Shown: positions 1-12,204, counted from the stretch's first letter. The stretch: 64,000 nucleotides of DNA from Argentina anserina (GCF_933775445.1 NC_065878.1:10551395-10615394), one strand, 5' to 3'. The notes: generated by a model from the letters alone, not told the origin. Made by a program: numbers and translations.

Positions 1-1100
1 TCGTCGAATTCTTTTCAGGAAAGACAAATCATATTTGGACAAGGAGTAGTGATGCCGTGATGCATTCCTAGTGAGACAAGAAAGTCATGTCGGAGTTGGA
101 GGAAGGAGAGAAGAGGCTGGCCTAGCTATTTCCTAGTTGAAGAAGGAGAGATGTCGTGCAACCTATGTGTTTCCCAATTGGATTTGGTTTCCTATATCAA
201 GTTGGATTTGGAGTACACGAATCAAAGTCCATATCAAAGAAGATTTCAGCCTCCCAATCTGATTCTATCTCATATTTGGGACGGCCAGGCTATGTTTTGA
301 TTCCTATATATAGAGGCACGACCTCATTGTTTGAGCATCATCAACCTTGTGCAATTACTAGCTAAAGCTCTACCCGAATTCTATACTCACCATCTAAGAA
401 ATCCTAAATCTGATTTCATCCTTCACCATCCCTAGCTTCGAAGCACGCTTGTGAATAAGTCCATCCTCTTAGAAAGCCACGGCTACACCTTGTAAAATCG
501 CTTGATTGATAAAGTGTAACCATGATTCTCTCTATGTTTATTTCGGTTTTTCTTGTTCTTGGTTGTGTATGTGTTTTGGTCATTGTAAACTTGTTTCGAT
601 TTTGTCTATGAAATAGTTACTTGTTTCAAATTTTATAAAGTTGCGAATATTAGGTTTTGGTTCTATGATTTTAGTTATGTTGTGATCTATTCTTGTGTGA
701 TTTCAAAAGTATCTATGCGTCATGTATGCGCTTCTAGCATGATATTTAGGTTGTTGGATTAAAGACTTGTGCTATGAACATGTTTATCTTTTCTATGTAA
801 GTTTCGAATTGCATGATTGTTGGTTAAGTAGGTGACATACTTAATGAATTCGATATGCGTGGTTTTAGAGTTGCATGGTAGGATGAGTATGTTAGATTTC
901 AATGAAGGCTGCTTGGCAAGAGTTGAATGTGTTAAGTGTCTATGTGTTTAGATTATTACTTAAGACCCTAATTGCATGATCCAACCTTAGTTATTCATGA
1001 TAGTATCTCAGCATGACTCTTAAAGGAGGACTAGAATATGATTTTCGTTGCCTTATATGATTTTGTTTTGGTGATGGTTTGTATGTTGGTTAGTTGATCA
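1..1100 (+). other. Unassigned stretch, possible LTR-like fragment
   Basis: No coding region is recognised here. A clear TATA box (TATATATA, 304-311) is followed by a pyrimidine-rich, leader-like stretch (330-500), the arrangement seen in U3-R-U5 regions of plant LTR retrotransposons. No paired LTR, primer site or target duplication was found, so this could also be an ordinary intergenic promoter. The remainder to 1100 is AT-rich with no visible structure. Confidence 0.25.
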
Positions 1101-1526
1101 CATGTATATATTAGCTTATGTTTATTTTCTGTTTAGTAACCGAACCGAACTTATCTATCAAAACCTTTAAAATCTTTATGAATTCGTTGTTAAATGTTTG
1201 TGATTCTTTGCCCTGGTTGGATCTCCGGTTTGTGAACGATACCCTCTTGCTTTATACTACTAACGATGCTACATGGTTAATATTGATGTCGAGTAATCGA
1301 ACTGATCAAACGGTCAGAATTCATAGACAACGGCTACTATTTGATCAGAACGGAAACAAACCCAAAAAATAGTTAAAAAATCCCAATAAATTTCAACACT
1401 CTCCCAAAAATTTACGTATAAATACTACTTCAATTTTAGATTAACTAACACCAATTTTTGCACAGCAAATTTCACATCTTCCTCCATCTCCTCTCTCATT
1501 TTGTTAAGCATTTTATTTCCAAAACA

Positions 1527-2617
1527 ATGGGCTCTTATTGGCTTCCTTCCGAAGATTTACAAATGTGCATCTCTTTTGTTCGTCATAGCATTGATGAATA
1601 CGACGGTAACAAACAAAAGAGAGACAAATTGTGGCATACAATTCATGCCGATTATATGCAAAATTGGGTGCTATCACCGGGTGAGAAACCTCTGAAGGAG
1701 CCAAGGACCCAAATCGCATTTGCTTCTCACTACAACAAGTTCAAGCTACTCTTGCAAAAATGAGGCGAATGTTTGGCAGCGGCATGACAACGTGTAGCTC
1801 GCGGCACTTCGTTAGTAGATGAAGTAAGTTTACATTTTTTTATCATATATTATAATTTTTATTCAATTATATATCTACTTAAATTATCTAATTTATATAT
1901 CTAATTTATTTAAATATGTAGTATTGTTTACATTATTTATTTTAATATATCTAATTTGCTTACATTATTTGTTTTATTTAATTTGTTTAAATTATGTAAT
2001 AAAAGATGTATCTAATATAAGTTTTTCATTAGGAAAGACAAGATCAATCATGTTACTATAATGCCAAGAAGAAAAAGTTTACACACTTTGAATGTTGGAA
2101 AGTGGTTAAGGATCATCCATCTTTTGTTGCGGTGCTACCTACTCCTCCATCTCCATATGCAAATAGTTACGATGCTACTCCTTCCACAACTGAATGATCT
2201 TCAACCATCATTTTGGATGACGACCAAGTGAATGAGACACCTCAAATCAACACGGCAGCTTCCTCGAGTCCGCTTAGACCAATGGGAACCAATGCGGCAA
2301 AGGAAGCTAGGTGCCAAAAGAAACAGGGTAAGACTCTTATTGAGCAACGAGTTGAGGTTTTGCATACCATTGCAAGTGACCAAGCATCATGGCACGCCAA
2401 GAGGCTAGGGCATAAACAAAGTGAGTTTAATTACTACACATAGTACATAGACATTCAAAAACATAAGGAAGCAAGGGCGGAAGAAGAGTTACAATTGAAG
2501 AAACAAGAGAATGACACAAGGATCATGACAATGGATTTGGAGGCTATGACTCCAATCTCGAAAATGTATTTTACCAAGAGGAAACTAGAAATCCTTAATG
2601 AAAGAGGAGTTAGTTAA
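1527..2617 (+). pseudogene. PIF/Harbinger ORF1-type protein (Myb-like / NAM-associated), decayed
   Basis: The conceptual protein matches the accessory ORF1 protein of plant PIF/Harbinger transposons, which carries a Myb/SANT-like DNA-binding N-terminus and helps the transposase. Visible pieces are the N-terminal helix region (LPSEDLQMCISFV, FASHYNKFKLLLQK), a probable intron (about 1828-2033, ending TTAG), then a segment reading like FECWKVVKDHPSF, the RPMGTNAAKEAR motif near 2273 and the C-terminal MTMDLEAMTP region near 2527. It is broken by a TGA at 1761-1763, another stop near 2196 and a TAG near 2441. It runs head-on towards the transposase remnant on the other strand, the usual two-gene layout of this superfamily. 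Confidence 0.72.
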
Positions 2618-2925
2618 GATCAACCTAGCGATGAAACATATTCGGATTGTTATCACCCAAGCCGCGTCCTATTTCCATGATAGTTATAATATTGTACTAA
2701 ATTTAAATTACATAAATGTAATTTATATTTTATGCAATTTAAATTTTATGTAATTTTAATTTTTCGGGAAATAAAAATGCAATTTATTTATTAAGATGAA
2801 ATTGAAATACACATTAAATTTAAACACACACTTAAATTTAAACACATACTTAAATTAAATACATACGAGCTTAATAATTAAATACAAATAGAATGAAAAC
2901 ACATAATAAAACATATTTAGAGTAT

Positions 2926-4529
2926 TTATCCATTTTCCACCTTCCAAATGTGTTTGACCAAGTCTCTCTGGAGATCTCTATGTATGTAAACGGATTCGAG
3001 ATCGGCAACACGGTCGTGATACCGTTTTATATTGGCTCCATCTCTACTGATTGGCTCAAAACGAATTTGATTCCCTCGTACATCCACCGGCCCATCATAA
3101 ACCCAGAAAGTCCTCAATGGGTTTTGCAAGTCTTCTTCTTCCTCATATTCTTCCTCCTCATCATCCACGTACTCTTCCTCAACGATCATATTATGCAATA
3201 TAATGCAAGCTAACATGATGGCAGTCATTACTGATTTGTGGTGCATTGTACAACTATGACGTATAATTGCCCATCAAGATTGCAAGATGACAACGGTCCT
3301 CTCCACATCTTTTCGGTATGCCTCATATTTCTTTACAAAGAGCTTATCTTGTGGCGTCTGGGGATTGAGAATTTTTTTGACAAATGTAGAGTACCTTGGA
3401 TATATTCCGTCAGCCATAATAAGCTGTCGAGTACCTCTGTCCGTGGACTTTGTAAATGGCAGTTGGGCCTCTTCCGGCATGGATCTCTGAGAACACATTC
3501 GATAGGTGAAGCCCGTTAATGTCATTTTTATCTCCAGGACACTTAAAGAAACAGTGCCATATCCACGTATCATAGGAGGCCACGACCTTCAGGATAACCG
3601 TTGGGCGACCCTTTCAACCCGAGTATGCCCCTTAATAGGCGGTTTGGCAGTTTTTCCACTCCCAGTGCATGCAGTCGATGCTTCCAATCATACCTAGAAA
3701 GCCTAGGTGTTCGCCTTTAGCCAGTAGTCGTGTGAGGTCTGCCGGTGTTGGACTACAGAGGTATCTTGGACCATAGAGGTGAACCACTTGCCTGAAAAAC
3801 TCCTTCATACAATGGAGGGTAGTCGATTCCCCCATCCTTGTAATTTCAGTACATTGATATGCAGATGACCCGTATGCCAGCATTCGTAGAGCCCCGGTTA
3901 TCTTTTGTTGGGGAAGTAGCCCTAGCAAACCAATGGCGTCTTCTCTTTGGTGCCAAGATTGGTCGTGGTTGCAGAGGTCCGTCATGATAATGTTGAATCG
4001 GTCTCTACTCATCCTGTACCTCTGACGAAAGTCTTGTGAGTCGAAGATTGGACGTTCGATGAAGTAATATTCCATGAGATTGTGTCCCCTAGATAGCCTC
4101 TGACGTGGCTATCTTCATACAATGGAGGGTAGTCGATTCCCCCATCCTTGTAATTTCAGTACATTGATATGCAGATGACCCGTATGCCAGCATTCGTAGA
4201 GCCCCGGTTATCTTTTGTTGGGGAAGTAGCCCTAGCAAACCAATGGCGTCTTCTCTTTGGTGCCAAGATTGGTCGTGGTTGCAGAGGTCCGTCATGATAA
4301 TGTTGAATCGGTCTCTACTCATCCTGTACCTCTGACGAAAGTCTTGTGAGTCGAAGATTGGACGTTCGATGAAGTAATATTCCATGAGATTGTGTCCCCT
4401 AGATAGCCTCTGACGTGGCTTATTCGGTTTTTTTACCGCGACGTGAACCGCTTGGTCGTGCTGGTTTATCGTCGTGTTGTGCTTCCGCCATGACCACCTG
4501 ATTGACGAATGATTGCTCCATATGGTCAT
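2926..4529 (-). pseudogene. PIF/Harbinger transposase (DDE_Tnp_4, ALP1-like), decayed
   Basis: Read on the minus strand, this gives a Harbinger transposase in pieces. The N-terminal part (4529 down to about 3803) holds YRMSRDRFNIIM and GLLPQQKITGALRMLAYG. The first catalytic aspartate lies in GSIDCMHWEWKNC (near 3660) and the second in PGDKNDIN (near 3525). The third acidic region follows MADGIYPRYSTFVKKI, and an acidic tail ends near 2926. Stops follow the first aspartate motif (the usual QGAY reads stop-GAY, then TGA). A frameshift follows the second aspartate, and a ~310-bp internal duplication repeats the N-terminal part. It cannot encode an active enzyme. These features belong to the superfamily that also gave rise to the host protein ALP1, but the broken state argues against domestication. 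Confidence 0.85.
3803..4422. repeat. Perfect tandem duplication, ~310-bp unit, two copies
   Basis: The stretch beginning CTTCATACAATGGAGGGTAG at 3803 begins again at 4113. Both copies end with TAGCCTCTGACGTGGCT, at about 4110 and 4420. I saw no difference between them over ~308 bases. The offset of 310 is not a multiple of three, so the duplication shifts the transposase frame. It is either a recent slippage or unequal-exchange event, or an assembly artefact. Confidence 0.9.
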
Positions 4530-5047
4530 TATCTTCTTGTTGATATTGTCTCCGCCTGAAAAAAATGTGGAAACTAAAAGGATTCATTGGTGCATGAACA
4601 AGGAAATATTGCTAAGTGTTTAGATATAATGATCATAAATTTGCTCTGACTCTTCAAAATCGTGTGAGTATAGAATGAGTGATATTAGACAATTTATATC
4701 CAATTAGTCAAAAATCTCACCGGGAATCTGGTCTAATTATATTGCCGACAATGACACGTGGCAGTGACAGGTGTCAATTATCTATTAGTCGGAAATCTAT
4801 AGGAAATCTTATATAATATCGAGTCGATAACGACACGTGGCACATTATTATTAGTTGTAAATATATCCGGTAATTTTTTTAATCATTTCACAATAAGAAA
4901 AAATTGAATTGCTCAAGTAAATTATGAATGAGTGTATGGAAAAATCGATTTGTTTGAGCAAATTTTGAAATCGATTTGCTTGAAGCAAAATTTGCTTCCG
5001 GACCCACTATTTACTTGAGTAAACCCATTTTATAGGTGCAGATGCTC
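4530..5047. mobile_element. Non-coding terminal part of the Harbinger element
   Basis: AT-rich, without genes. It contains two ACACGTGGCA/ACACGTGGCAC motifs (4753 and 4834), and ends at about 5047 with a sequence whose reverse complement begins GAGCATCTGCACCTAT, like many plant Harbinger termini. No matching left terminus was found upstream of 1527, so the left boundary of the element is unknown and this end is an inference. Confidence 0.4.
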
Positions 5048-6108
5048 TAATAGACTTGTACTGTCCCACAACAGACCTTGATTGCCCTCCATAAATTGAC
5101 TTCTACTACCCCCAATACACCCCTATTGCGCCCCAATAGGCCTACATTGTCCCCCAAATATATGACCCAAATTCAAAGTTACCCTCGGTCCACCTCAACC
5201 TTCTCATCAAAGGACACAACCTCAGCCTTGTTTTCATCAAAGGACACAACCTTCCTTCTCTTTTCTAAATACACATCATACATTTTTCATTCTAAAATAC
5301 ACAACTGACGTCCATTTCAAAAAAAAATTTGAAAAACCTCGTTAAGTACAAGTTGTTGCTTCGTCGATATTGAAGATTAACAATACATCTCCTACAACAT
5401 ATATAAACATCGATATGCATCTTTGTATTGATAACAACCTGCATAATTCAGGATCAGAATATTCTAATTAGACCATCTTTGTTTTTCTTTGTTAAAATTA
5501 AGCTTCCCCATTTCTAGATTGTCTCGATCTAGACTAATGAGTTCATTATGAATTGTTACAAAAGAAAAGGAGAACCAGTTGATTTTGAGACCGTGTCTTG
5601 TATTTTTAATTACAACATGTGGAATTTGTGTATGACTGGTTTTATGATTACATAAATCAACTTTTACATAATTTTAAGAAATGACAATTTTAACAACCCT
5701 AGTGTCGTATACATTGGATTCGACCCTTATCATTTCAAGTTTCTGCAAGGATTCGGGTTTGGCTTCTCAACCCAGATGCGGGGTTCCTTGGCTTCAGGTT
5801 TGTGGAGGTGGATTGTTGGGTTTACAACAATATGGTTTTGGGATGTCAGAGGCAGAGAAGGATCCATATGAAGGGCCAATTGGGTTGCAGCGCATACAAT
5901 CTTTTGACAAATATATATATACACACAACAGCCTGCAACCATAAAAAAAAAAGACTAAGCAGTCTAAGTTCTCAGTCTCTTACGACAAGAGCTCTCTGCT
6001 GCAAGCCTCCAGGCTCCAACCTAATTTCCTTCCCTAGATCCGCGTCATCCGCCTCTGTAGACTACCAGGCATTTCACTCTCTCTAACCTTAATTGATTGT
6101 AAGTTTGT

Positions 6109-6154
<46 letters not shown>

Positions 6155-6796
6155 TTAATTGTGTATAACAACAAGTTGGGAACAACAAGAGTAAAACCCA
6201 GATTGATGGTAGATGATCCATAGATTGGTAGTGTTAGTGAGCAAAACCCAAAACCAAATTATCAACAAGAGTAGTTGTTGCTGCTCAGGAAGTCAGGAAC
6301 AACATCGTTGAGGGTTCGAAGTCGTCATCGGCGTTTGTGTAGAACGTTATCACTCTAATAAGATTGCTATGTTATCTTCTCCAAATCTCATATATTGCCT
6401 GTACGTAAGGTACATTCACGGTTCATCTCTCTCGCATCTTCAATTTTAGGTTGTGAACTTGTGATGAAATTAGTCTATGTAGGGTTTTCAATTGAAATGA
6501 GATATGGAATTTAAGAATTATGAGTTGATTAATTTCGATTGTTGCCTAATCTAATGTTTTAGTAGAGAAATCAGATATATGTGGAGTTTTGAATAAGAAA
6601 ACCATTATACCCAATTTTGATATAGTTGCCTTGACTACCTATACATAATCATGCTAATCTTAATATCTTATAGTGGACGTACTTAGTTTATTAATTTAGG
6701 AAAGAGCATAATTTAAGTCTTGTAGATTGAGTTGTCTGTTTTTTTTTTCTTACATTTGATGCATGATATAATGAAGATTACTGATTTTTTTTTTGC
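5048..6796. other. No gene recognised; (CT)n microsatellite at 6111-6151
   Basis: Nothing coding is supported before the hAT transposase remnant. A perfect CT dinucleotide run of about 20 units occupies 6111-6151, in a segment (5950-6110) that reads like a pyrimidine-rich 5' leader. It may be the leader of the transposase gene, but this cannot be shown. Confidence 0.6.
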
Positions 6797-7579
6797 CAAG
6801 CACTTCAAAAAAAGGCCATAGACATACTGAATGCTCTTCGTTTTCTTTCACTCACAAAATCAGAACTTCAAGATATGAGAGAAAATGGTTGGGATGCTTT
6901 GATTACAAAGGTTATATCATTTTGTTGCAAGTATGATATAGTTGTGCCAGATATGTCTGCTCCTTACAAAAAAGGGATAAGGTCTTGTGAACAAAATATC
7001 ACAAATGAGCATTACTACCAAGTCAATATACTTAATGTTGTGATAGATTTTCAGTTGGCAGAGTTGGATTGTAGATTTCCAGATGATTCCTTGGAACTTC
7101 TTATTGTTAGTGCTACATTGGATCCACGTGTTAACTTTTCTTCATTTAAATGTGAAGATGTTTGCAATCTTGCTTCAAGGTTTTATCCTGAGGATTTTAC
7201 ATCATATGAGTTGCAAGCTCTAGATATGGAGTGTGAGTATTGTATAGCAGATATTCGGATGGATCCAAGATTTGCCAATCTAACATCAGTGCATGATTTA
7301 TGTTGGCAATTAGTTGAATCAAGAAAAGCAGCATTCTTTCCTATGATCTATAGATTGATTTGTCTTCTGCTTACTTTGTCAATCTCTACAACAACAACAA
7401 CAACAACAGAGAGAACATTTTCATTTATGAACTTCATAAAAAACAGACTTCGAAATAAGATGGAAGATGAGTTTCTTGATGATCTAATGGTTATGAACAT
7501 TGAAAAGGATCTTGCCGATAACATTGACAATGATTATGTAATTGCAGAGTTCGAATTGAGTGGGACTCATAAGGTATAA
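6797..7579 (+). CDS. hAT transposase, C-terminal part (TTF-zinc-finger/DUF4371 type)
   Basis: Open frame from about 6797 (the Met at 6875 is internal) to TAA at 7579. It matches the C-terminal half of plant hAT transposases of the 'TTF-type zinc finger with HAT dimerisation domain' group. The opening reads LQKKAIDILNALRFL; a VVIDFQLAELDCRF-like segment follows; and the HAT dimerisation region ends with TERTFSFMNFIKNRLRNKME and FLDDLMVMNIEKDL. Just before it, the usual PVSTATTER reads ISTTTTTTTER because an ACA microsatellite (about 7389-7410) has expanded inside the coding sequence. The zinc finger and first catalytic residues are absent, so this is a truncated gene. Confidence 0.8.
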   Translation, partial: QALQKKAIDILNALRFLSLTKSELQDMRENGWDALITKVISFCCKYDIVVPDMSAPYKKGIRSCEQNITNEHYYQVNILNVVIDFQLAELDCRFPDDSLELLIVSATLDPRVNFSSFKCEDVCNLASRFYPEDFTSYELQALDMECEYCIADIRMDPRFANLTSVHDLCWQLVESRKAAFFPMIYRLICLLLTLSISTTTTTTTERTFSFMNFIKNRLRNKMEDEFLDDLMVMNIEKDLADNIDNDYVIAEFELSGTHKV

Positions 7580-7772
7580 TTTAGATAGTTTAGTGTGGCT
7601 TACATCATATCTATGCTTGTTGTTTTCAAATCACGGAGTTCGGATTTATGTCCCTCATGTTGTATGTTTTCATTGAAAATAAAAAAGATGTGAGGATGAG
7701 CCTCCCACTGAGTTCCAAATCTAAAAAAAAAAAATTTTATTGCATCCTTAGCAACTAGCCTAGACAACTTTC

Positions 7773-7792
7773 GGATCCTAGATCCGCCTCTG
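7773..7792. mobile_element. Right terminus of the hAT element
   Basis: The reverse complement begins CAGAGGCGGATCTAGGATCC, the standard terminus of a common plant hAT family. It sits about 200 bases past the transposase stop codon. No matching left terminus was found, in line with 5' truncation. Confidence 0.6.
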
Positions 7793-7889
7793 GTTAGAAG
7801 CAAGGGTTGGGGTTCGGATCTGGGATCCGGGTCTTTCCTATATTAACCTCTCTAGTTTTCCTATATTGCCCATATTCTAATTTGGTATA

Positions 7890-8298
7890 GGAAAAAACTT
7901 GCGTACAAACTAGTATGTACGCGTGCGTCCAAACTCCTATTTATTTGCACATTTTGGGAAAATAAATACATGATTTTAACCGTTCAAAAGTTTAGATTAT
8001 TACTAAAGATTATTTATGTAAAAGATCAACATAAACAAAAATCGTCTTCATAGTCGATTGCATCAAACAAATTGACGGTTGATCATGAGACTACTAACTT
8101 TCACCATAACCGTTCATTTGTTTGATGCAATCGATTATGAAGACGATTTTTGTTTATGTTGATCTTTTACATAAATGATCTTTAGTAATAAACTAAACTT
8201 TTGAACGGTTAAAATCATGTATTTATATTCCGAAAGTGTGAAAATAAATGAGAGTTTGGACGCACACGTACATACTAGTTTGTACGCAAGTTTTTTCC
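7890..8298. mobile_element. 409-bp fold-back MITE with 9-bp target duplication (Mutator-like)
   Basis: The element starts GGAAAAAACTTGCGTACAAA and ends with the inverse. The two arms pair along nearly their whole length (for example the CATAAACAAAAATCGTCTTC segment of the left arm near 8030 and its inverse near 8140), leaving a short loop around 8080-8110. It is flanked by the exact 9-bp duplication TTTGGTATA at 7881-7889 and 8299-8307. A 9-bp duplication with long inverted repeats is the signature of Mutator-like elements. There is no coding capacity. Confidence 0.88.
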
Positions 8299-8307
8299 TT
8301 TGGTATA

Positions 8308-9298
8308 TTCAATTAAACTATTATTTATTAATGTTTTTCCTACAATTTGTTTTTTCAAATTCATTTATTATACAATACAAAAAATCCTTGGTACGTAATT
8401 ACACTTATTATCTCCCCAAATTAATTTTATCTTTCATTAATTCCGTTAATTCATAATAATAATTGAATTTCTTTGGATTCATTGATATGCAACACTAGAA
8501 TCAACATGAAAGTTTCTACCATTTCATGAACAAGTTTTGTATGTTTTCTCACAGTCAAATTGAAATTCATGAAAAATTATACATAGATTTTAATTGATAC
8601 ATTAGGTATGACATATTTTTTTAAAAAAGAAAGAATTTATTAAAATCATCGTATTCAATTTACTATTCCAAATTGTGATTTTCCTGGAATGAATATTAAA
8701 AAGAATAATCTACATTCATACTTTAAAATAGGTAAGTTGAGAATTATTATTCCTTTTTTTATGGTTTACTCTTATACATTTTTTGGTAATTCAGTATGCT
8801 TTGATAAAGCTTGAAGAAAGGAAGATGTCTAAGTGTCGTTTTAAGAGGTATGAATAGAAGCTCCGTTAATATATGACCTTGCATCAATTTAAAAAAAAAC
8901 AATTTTAGATTAATTTGATGGTTTGACCTCTTCATTTTTTCCTTTTCTTTTGTGAAATGGGGGGCAGGTCTGGCTTCTTTGCCCAGTTGACCAGTTGTAG
9001 TTGTATACTGCCTAATTAAACACAAGCAAGGTCGGACCTAAGATTTGAAAACGTAAGGTGGATTTAAAAAATGGCGCCCTCTAGTGTTTTAGTACTATAC
9101 AAAAACTCGAAAAACAAACATCATACAAAATATCGATATATATCCTTCTCAAACTAAGAAATTCTATAGATGGTTCATGTATTTTGATACAAAGTTTATT
9201 AAAAAAAGGTAACACAGTCGATCTAGTGTGGCCTATAGAATTACTGGAATCGTGATTATTATCGATCTTTTCCAAAGTCTCAACCACACAAGTGATGA
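8308..9298. other. No gene recognised
   Basis: AT-rich intergenic DNA. A weak terminus-like sequence (AGGTCGGACCTAAGATT, near 9029) resembles decayed hAT ends but has no partner. Confidence 0.5.
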
Positions 9299-9306
9299 AG
9301 AAATCT

Positions 9307-9865
9307 TAGGGGTGGGCACGGGACGGGATGGAACGGGATGGGACGGGACGGGGCTCATCCCACGTCTCATCCCACTCTTTTGAATCGGGATGCGATCGGG
9401 ACGGGACGAGGGTTTTTAAGAATGCATTCTACTCGAGATTAATCCCGGTTGAGACGGGACGGGACAAATCCCACATTCATATAAAGTTAAATAAAAACCT
9501 ATATTTTTACTTTTTCATTAACAAAGTACTATTCAATAATGAATTTTTTAAAAAAAAATGCATATTATGTTCAAAATATTATAATTTACGATTACTATTT
9601 AAATTGATATAATTTTAGAGTTATTAAGAACATAAATTAGTTTCATTTTGATACAAATATATAAGAATTTTTAAGTTTTCATTAAAGGTGGGACGGGACG
9701 GGACGAAGTGAGATAAAAATTATTCGTCCCACGTCCCGTCCCACTATTATGAAACGGGACGGGATCAGGACGGGACGAACGTTTTTAGACCTCCGTCCCG
9801 TCCTTATGAATTTCGGAACGAGATCAGGACGGGATCGAGATTTCCGTTTTTTGTGCACACCCCTA
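9307..9865. mobile_element. Non-autonomous hAT element rich in GGGAC repeats, 8-bp target duplication
   Basis: The element begins TAGGGGTGGGCACGGGACGG and ends TGTGCACACCCCTA. It is flanked by the exact 8-bp duplication AGAAATCT (9299-9306 and 9866-9873), the hAT signature. Both subterminal regions consist of imperfect GGGAC/GGGAT repeats (9320-9470) and their inverse (9690-9840), around an AT-rich core without genes. Such subterminal repeats usually serve as transposase binding sites. Confidence 0.9.
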
Positions 9866-9873
9866 AGAAATCT

Positions 9874-12132
9874 TAATGACAGCCATATTAAATTAAGGAT
9901 TTGATGTTGGGATGTAGAATACGGCTACTGTGCATTTTAAATTGGGGTCTAATCATTATTTTTTCGTTTTACAAAATATGTATTAAAAAATTCTTATGCC
10001 TTTTTGGGGTTTGGTGCCGACAACCTGTTTGGCCTACCCGGCTACCCGTTAGGTCCCAGCCTGAACACAAGTTAACCACTAACGACACTTATTGCCTAAA
10101 TTTTTTTATGTTTTAACAAAAATATAATAAATCATGAGTGTTTTTCCCCAGCTATTAGTCACATAAATCAAAAGAGAAAGTGGAAGTTTCGTTCATTGGT
10201 CACGGGACACCGAATGTTAGCCACTAGCGTCTAATCGCCTGTCTCCGATCACCATAACACGACTGCGCGAGTTTATAATTGCATTCAGAATCTTACTTAA
10301 TTTTTCTAGACACCATCATCTCACATTCTCACTTACCATTGTCGGAACTATATCTTAAACCCTTGCCGGAGATTTTATTAGGGACGATAACTCTATATAT
10401 GATCCAGACGCAATCGCTAGCGTCATCTAAGTACTGCGTTTTGGGTCTTAAAACCGTACCGTATTATGGCATACATTGTATCATGATGCACTTGCCCATA
10501 CCCTCCCCGCCTGCTAGTTACATGAATCACATCATTTACATGTAAGGCATACACATCTTTTAAGAGATTCAACTGACCTCTAAATTCAACAAAAGAAATA
10601 ATACGAACCAAGTAGCTTTTTTTTTTGTCAACCAAACCAAGTACAAATGGTTTTTGGTCAACTAAACCAAGTAGCTTTATTCTGCACATGCAAGTAGCAA
10701 TTATATATTTAATTATTTATTATCCAACTAGTTGTAACCTCAACTATTTCTATTTCTATTTCTATTTCTTTTTCTATTTCGTATCTATCTACCTACTATT
10801 GTGCCTCCTTGCTTCTAGATTGTCTACGAGACAAATGTTTGTTGTACCAACTTAAGTTAATTATGAGTGATTAGTTGTTACACTCAAAAAAGAAAAAAAA
10901 GTTAATTTTGAGACTGAGTCTTGGATAGTATATATAGAACCTTAAAGGGGGAAATAGTAGAACCTTACAACATTGGAGAAGTGCGGGGTCAAGAATCATA
11001 CACTACTAATACGGTAATGGCCTGCTGGTGTTTCAGTTCCAGTAAGTGGATCTTATAAGTTTTTCATTTCCCAAGTTACCCAGTTTGTATGTTATACCCT
11101 GATTGATCATTTTGCTATATTTCACTTGTTTCTATTAATTACATTTTTTCCTTTTTATTTTTTTCACTTAGTTCGGTTCTATTCAATCGCCCTTTAAATT
11201 TATTCATAGTAGTCTTCGGGTTGCGAGTGTGCGTTATCATTATAGAATCCTAAGGATGTACATTGAATCATACATTTGTCACACTTAAATTACATTTTCT
11301 TCTTTTGAAATCACAGTGATATTGTCATTTATAAAACTCAAGAAAGAGATAAGGATACAAACAACCTAGTTCACCGCCTAGAGGCTACGATCATAATGGA
11401 ACTAAACAAAGAACCCAAGTTACCCATGAACTGATGATAAATTAGTCCCTGGAGAGGAACAAACTTTTTTCCAAAACCCTAGAGATAATGATTTTGACGG
11501 AGCTTATGAGTCTTATCCACAAAGTAAAATTAAACAAAAATAGCTTGGTTTCTTTGTCAGTTTTCCTCATCCTAGCTACAGGTAGTGTATAGCAATATAT
11601 ATCAATTCTTCTAAGCTTTCTTATAATACTAATATTTTATTAATTAATTACATTTTCTTCCACTTAATTAATACAAGCAAAATAGATAGGTAGCGGCGTA
11701 GCGCGCAGTTAAGTTTCCATCTTGATTTAAACCCAAGTAGTGCCCAACCTCTATGTTTTTTTTTGGCAATAGCTTCCAAAAACCAAAACTTAGGCTTGGC
11801 TTGATTTTGAGCTTGAGGTATTGGACCCCAAAAAAGTCGGGCTAAACCGAAAATTAGATGCATTGAAGGAATAAATGACAGGTTTATTATTTAAAACTGG
11901 CAAAAAAAATAGAGAGATGAACTCGTGGTCTCATTGCGAGGATAGTTCGCATTGCTGGGAAAGAAAGGGAAAAGTGGCTCTTCTCCTTTCACTGGATTTG
12001 TGTGTGTATATTCTTTTCTTTATGCATGTTCGTACTTCGTACAAGCAGCAGTGATTCACATTATTGACATATGTGGAGCCAGGAGATCGATGGTACCTAG
12101 CAGTAAACTTTTTCTTTTTAGGGATAGAAGCT
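9874..12132. other. No gene recognised; small CTATTT repeat at 10744-10780
   Basis: Intergenic. It holds a short TATTTC/CTATTT array (10744-10780) and, towards its right end (about 11940-12132), the probable 5' untranslated exon of the DUF247 gene. A short upstream frame beginning ATG at 11952 closes with a TAG formed at the proposed splice junction, so it would be an upstream ORF and not part of the protein. Confidence 0.5.
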
Positions 12133-12202
12133 GTAAGTTAATTGATAATTACTTCTACTAATTAATTATCTGTAAAGTAATATGTGACCTCATTAATTTC
12201 AG
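12133..12202 (+). other. Probable 70-nt intron in the 5' UTR of the DUF247 gene
   Basis: The donor CT|GTAAGT (12133) and acceptor ATTTCAG (12202) fit plant splice sites, with an AT-rich interior. Joining them puts T|AG, an in-frame stop, directly before ATG 12205, which supports that ATG as the start. RNA evidence was not available. Confidence 0.5.
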
Positions 12203-12204
12203 AG

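Noticed and set aside
12184..12204. Seven extra N-terminal codons on the DUF247 frame (GTG start)
   Set aside because: GTG is not a normal nuclear start codon and the stretch is intron-like, ending in TTTCAG. ATG 12205 is used.
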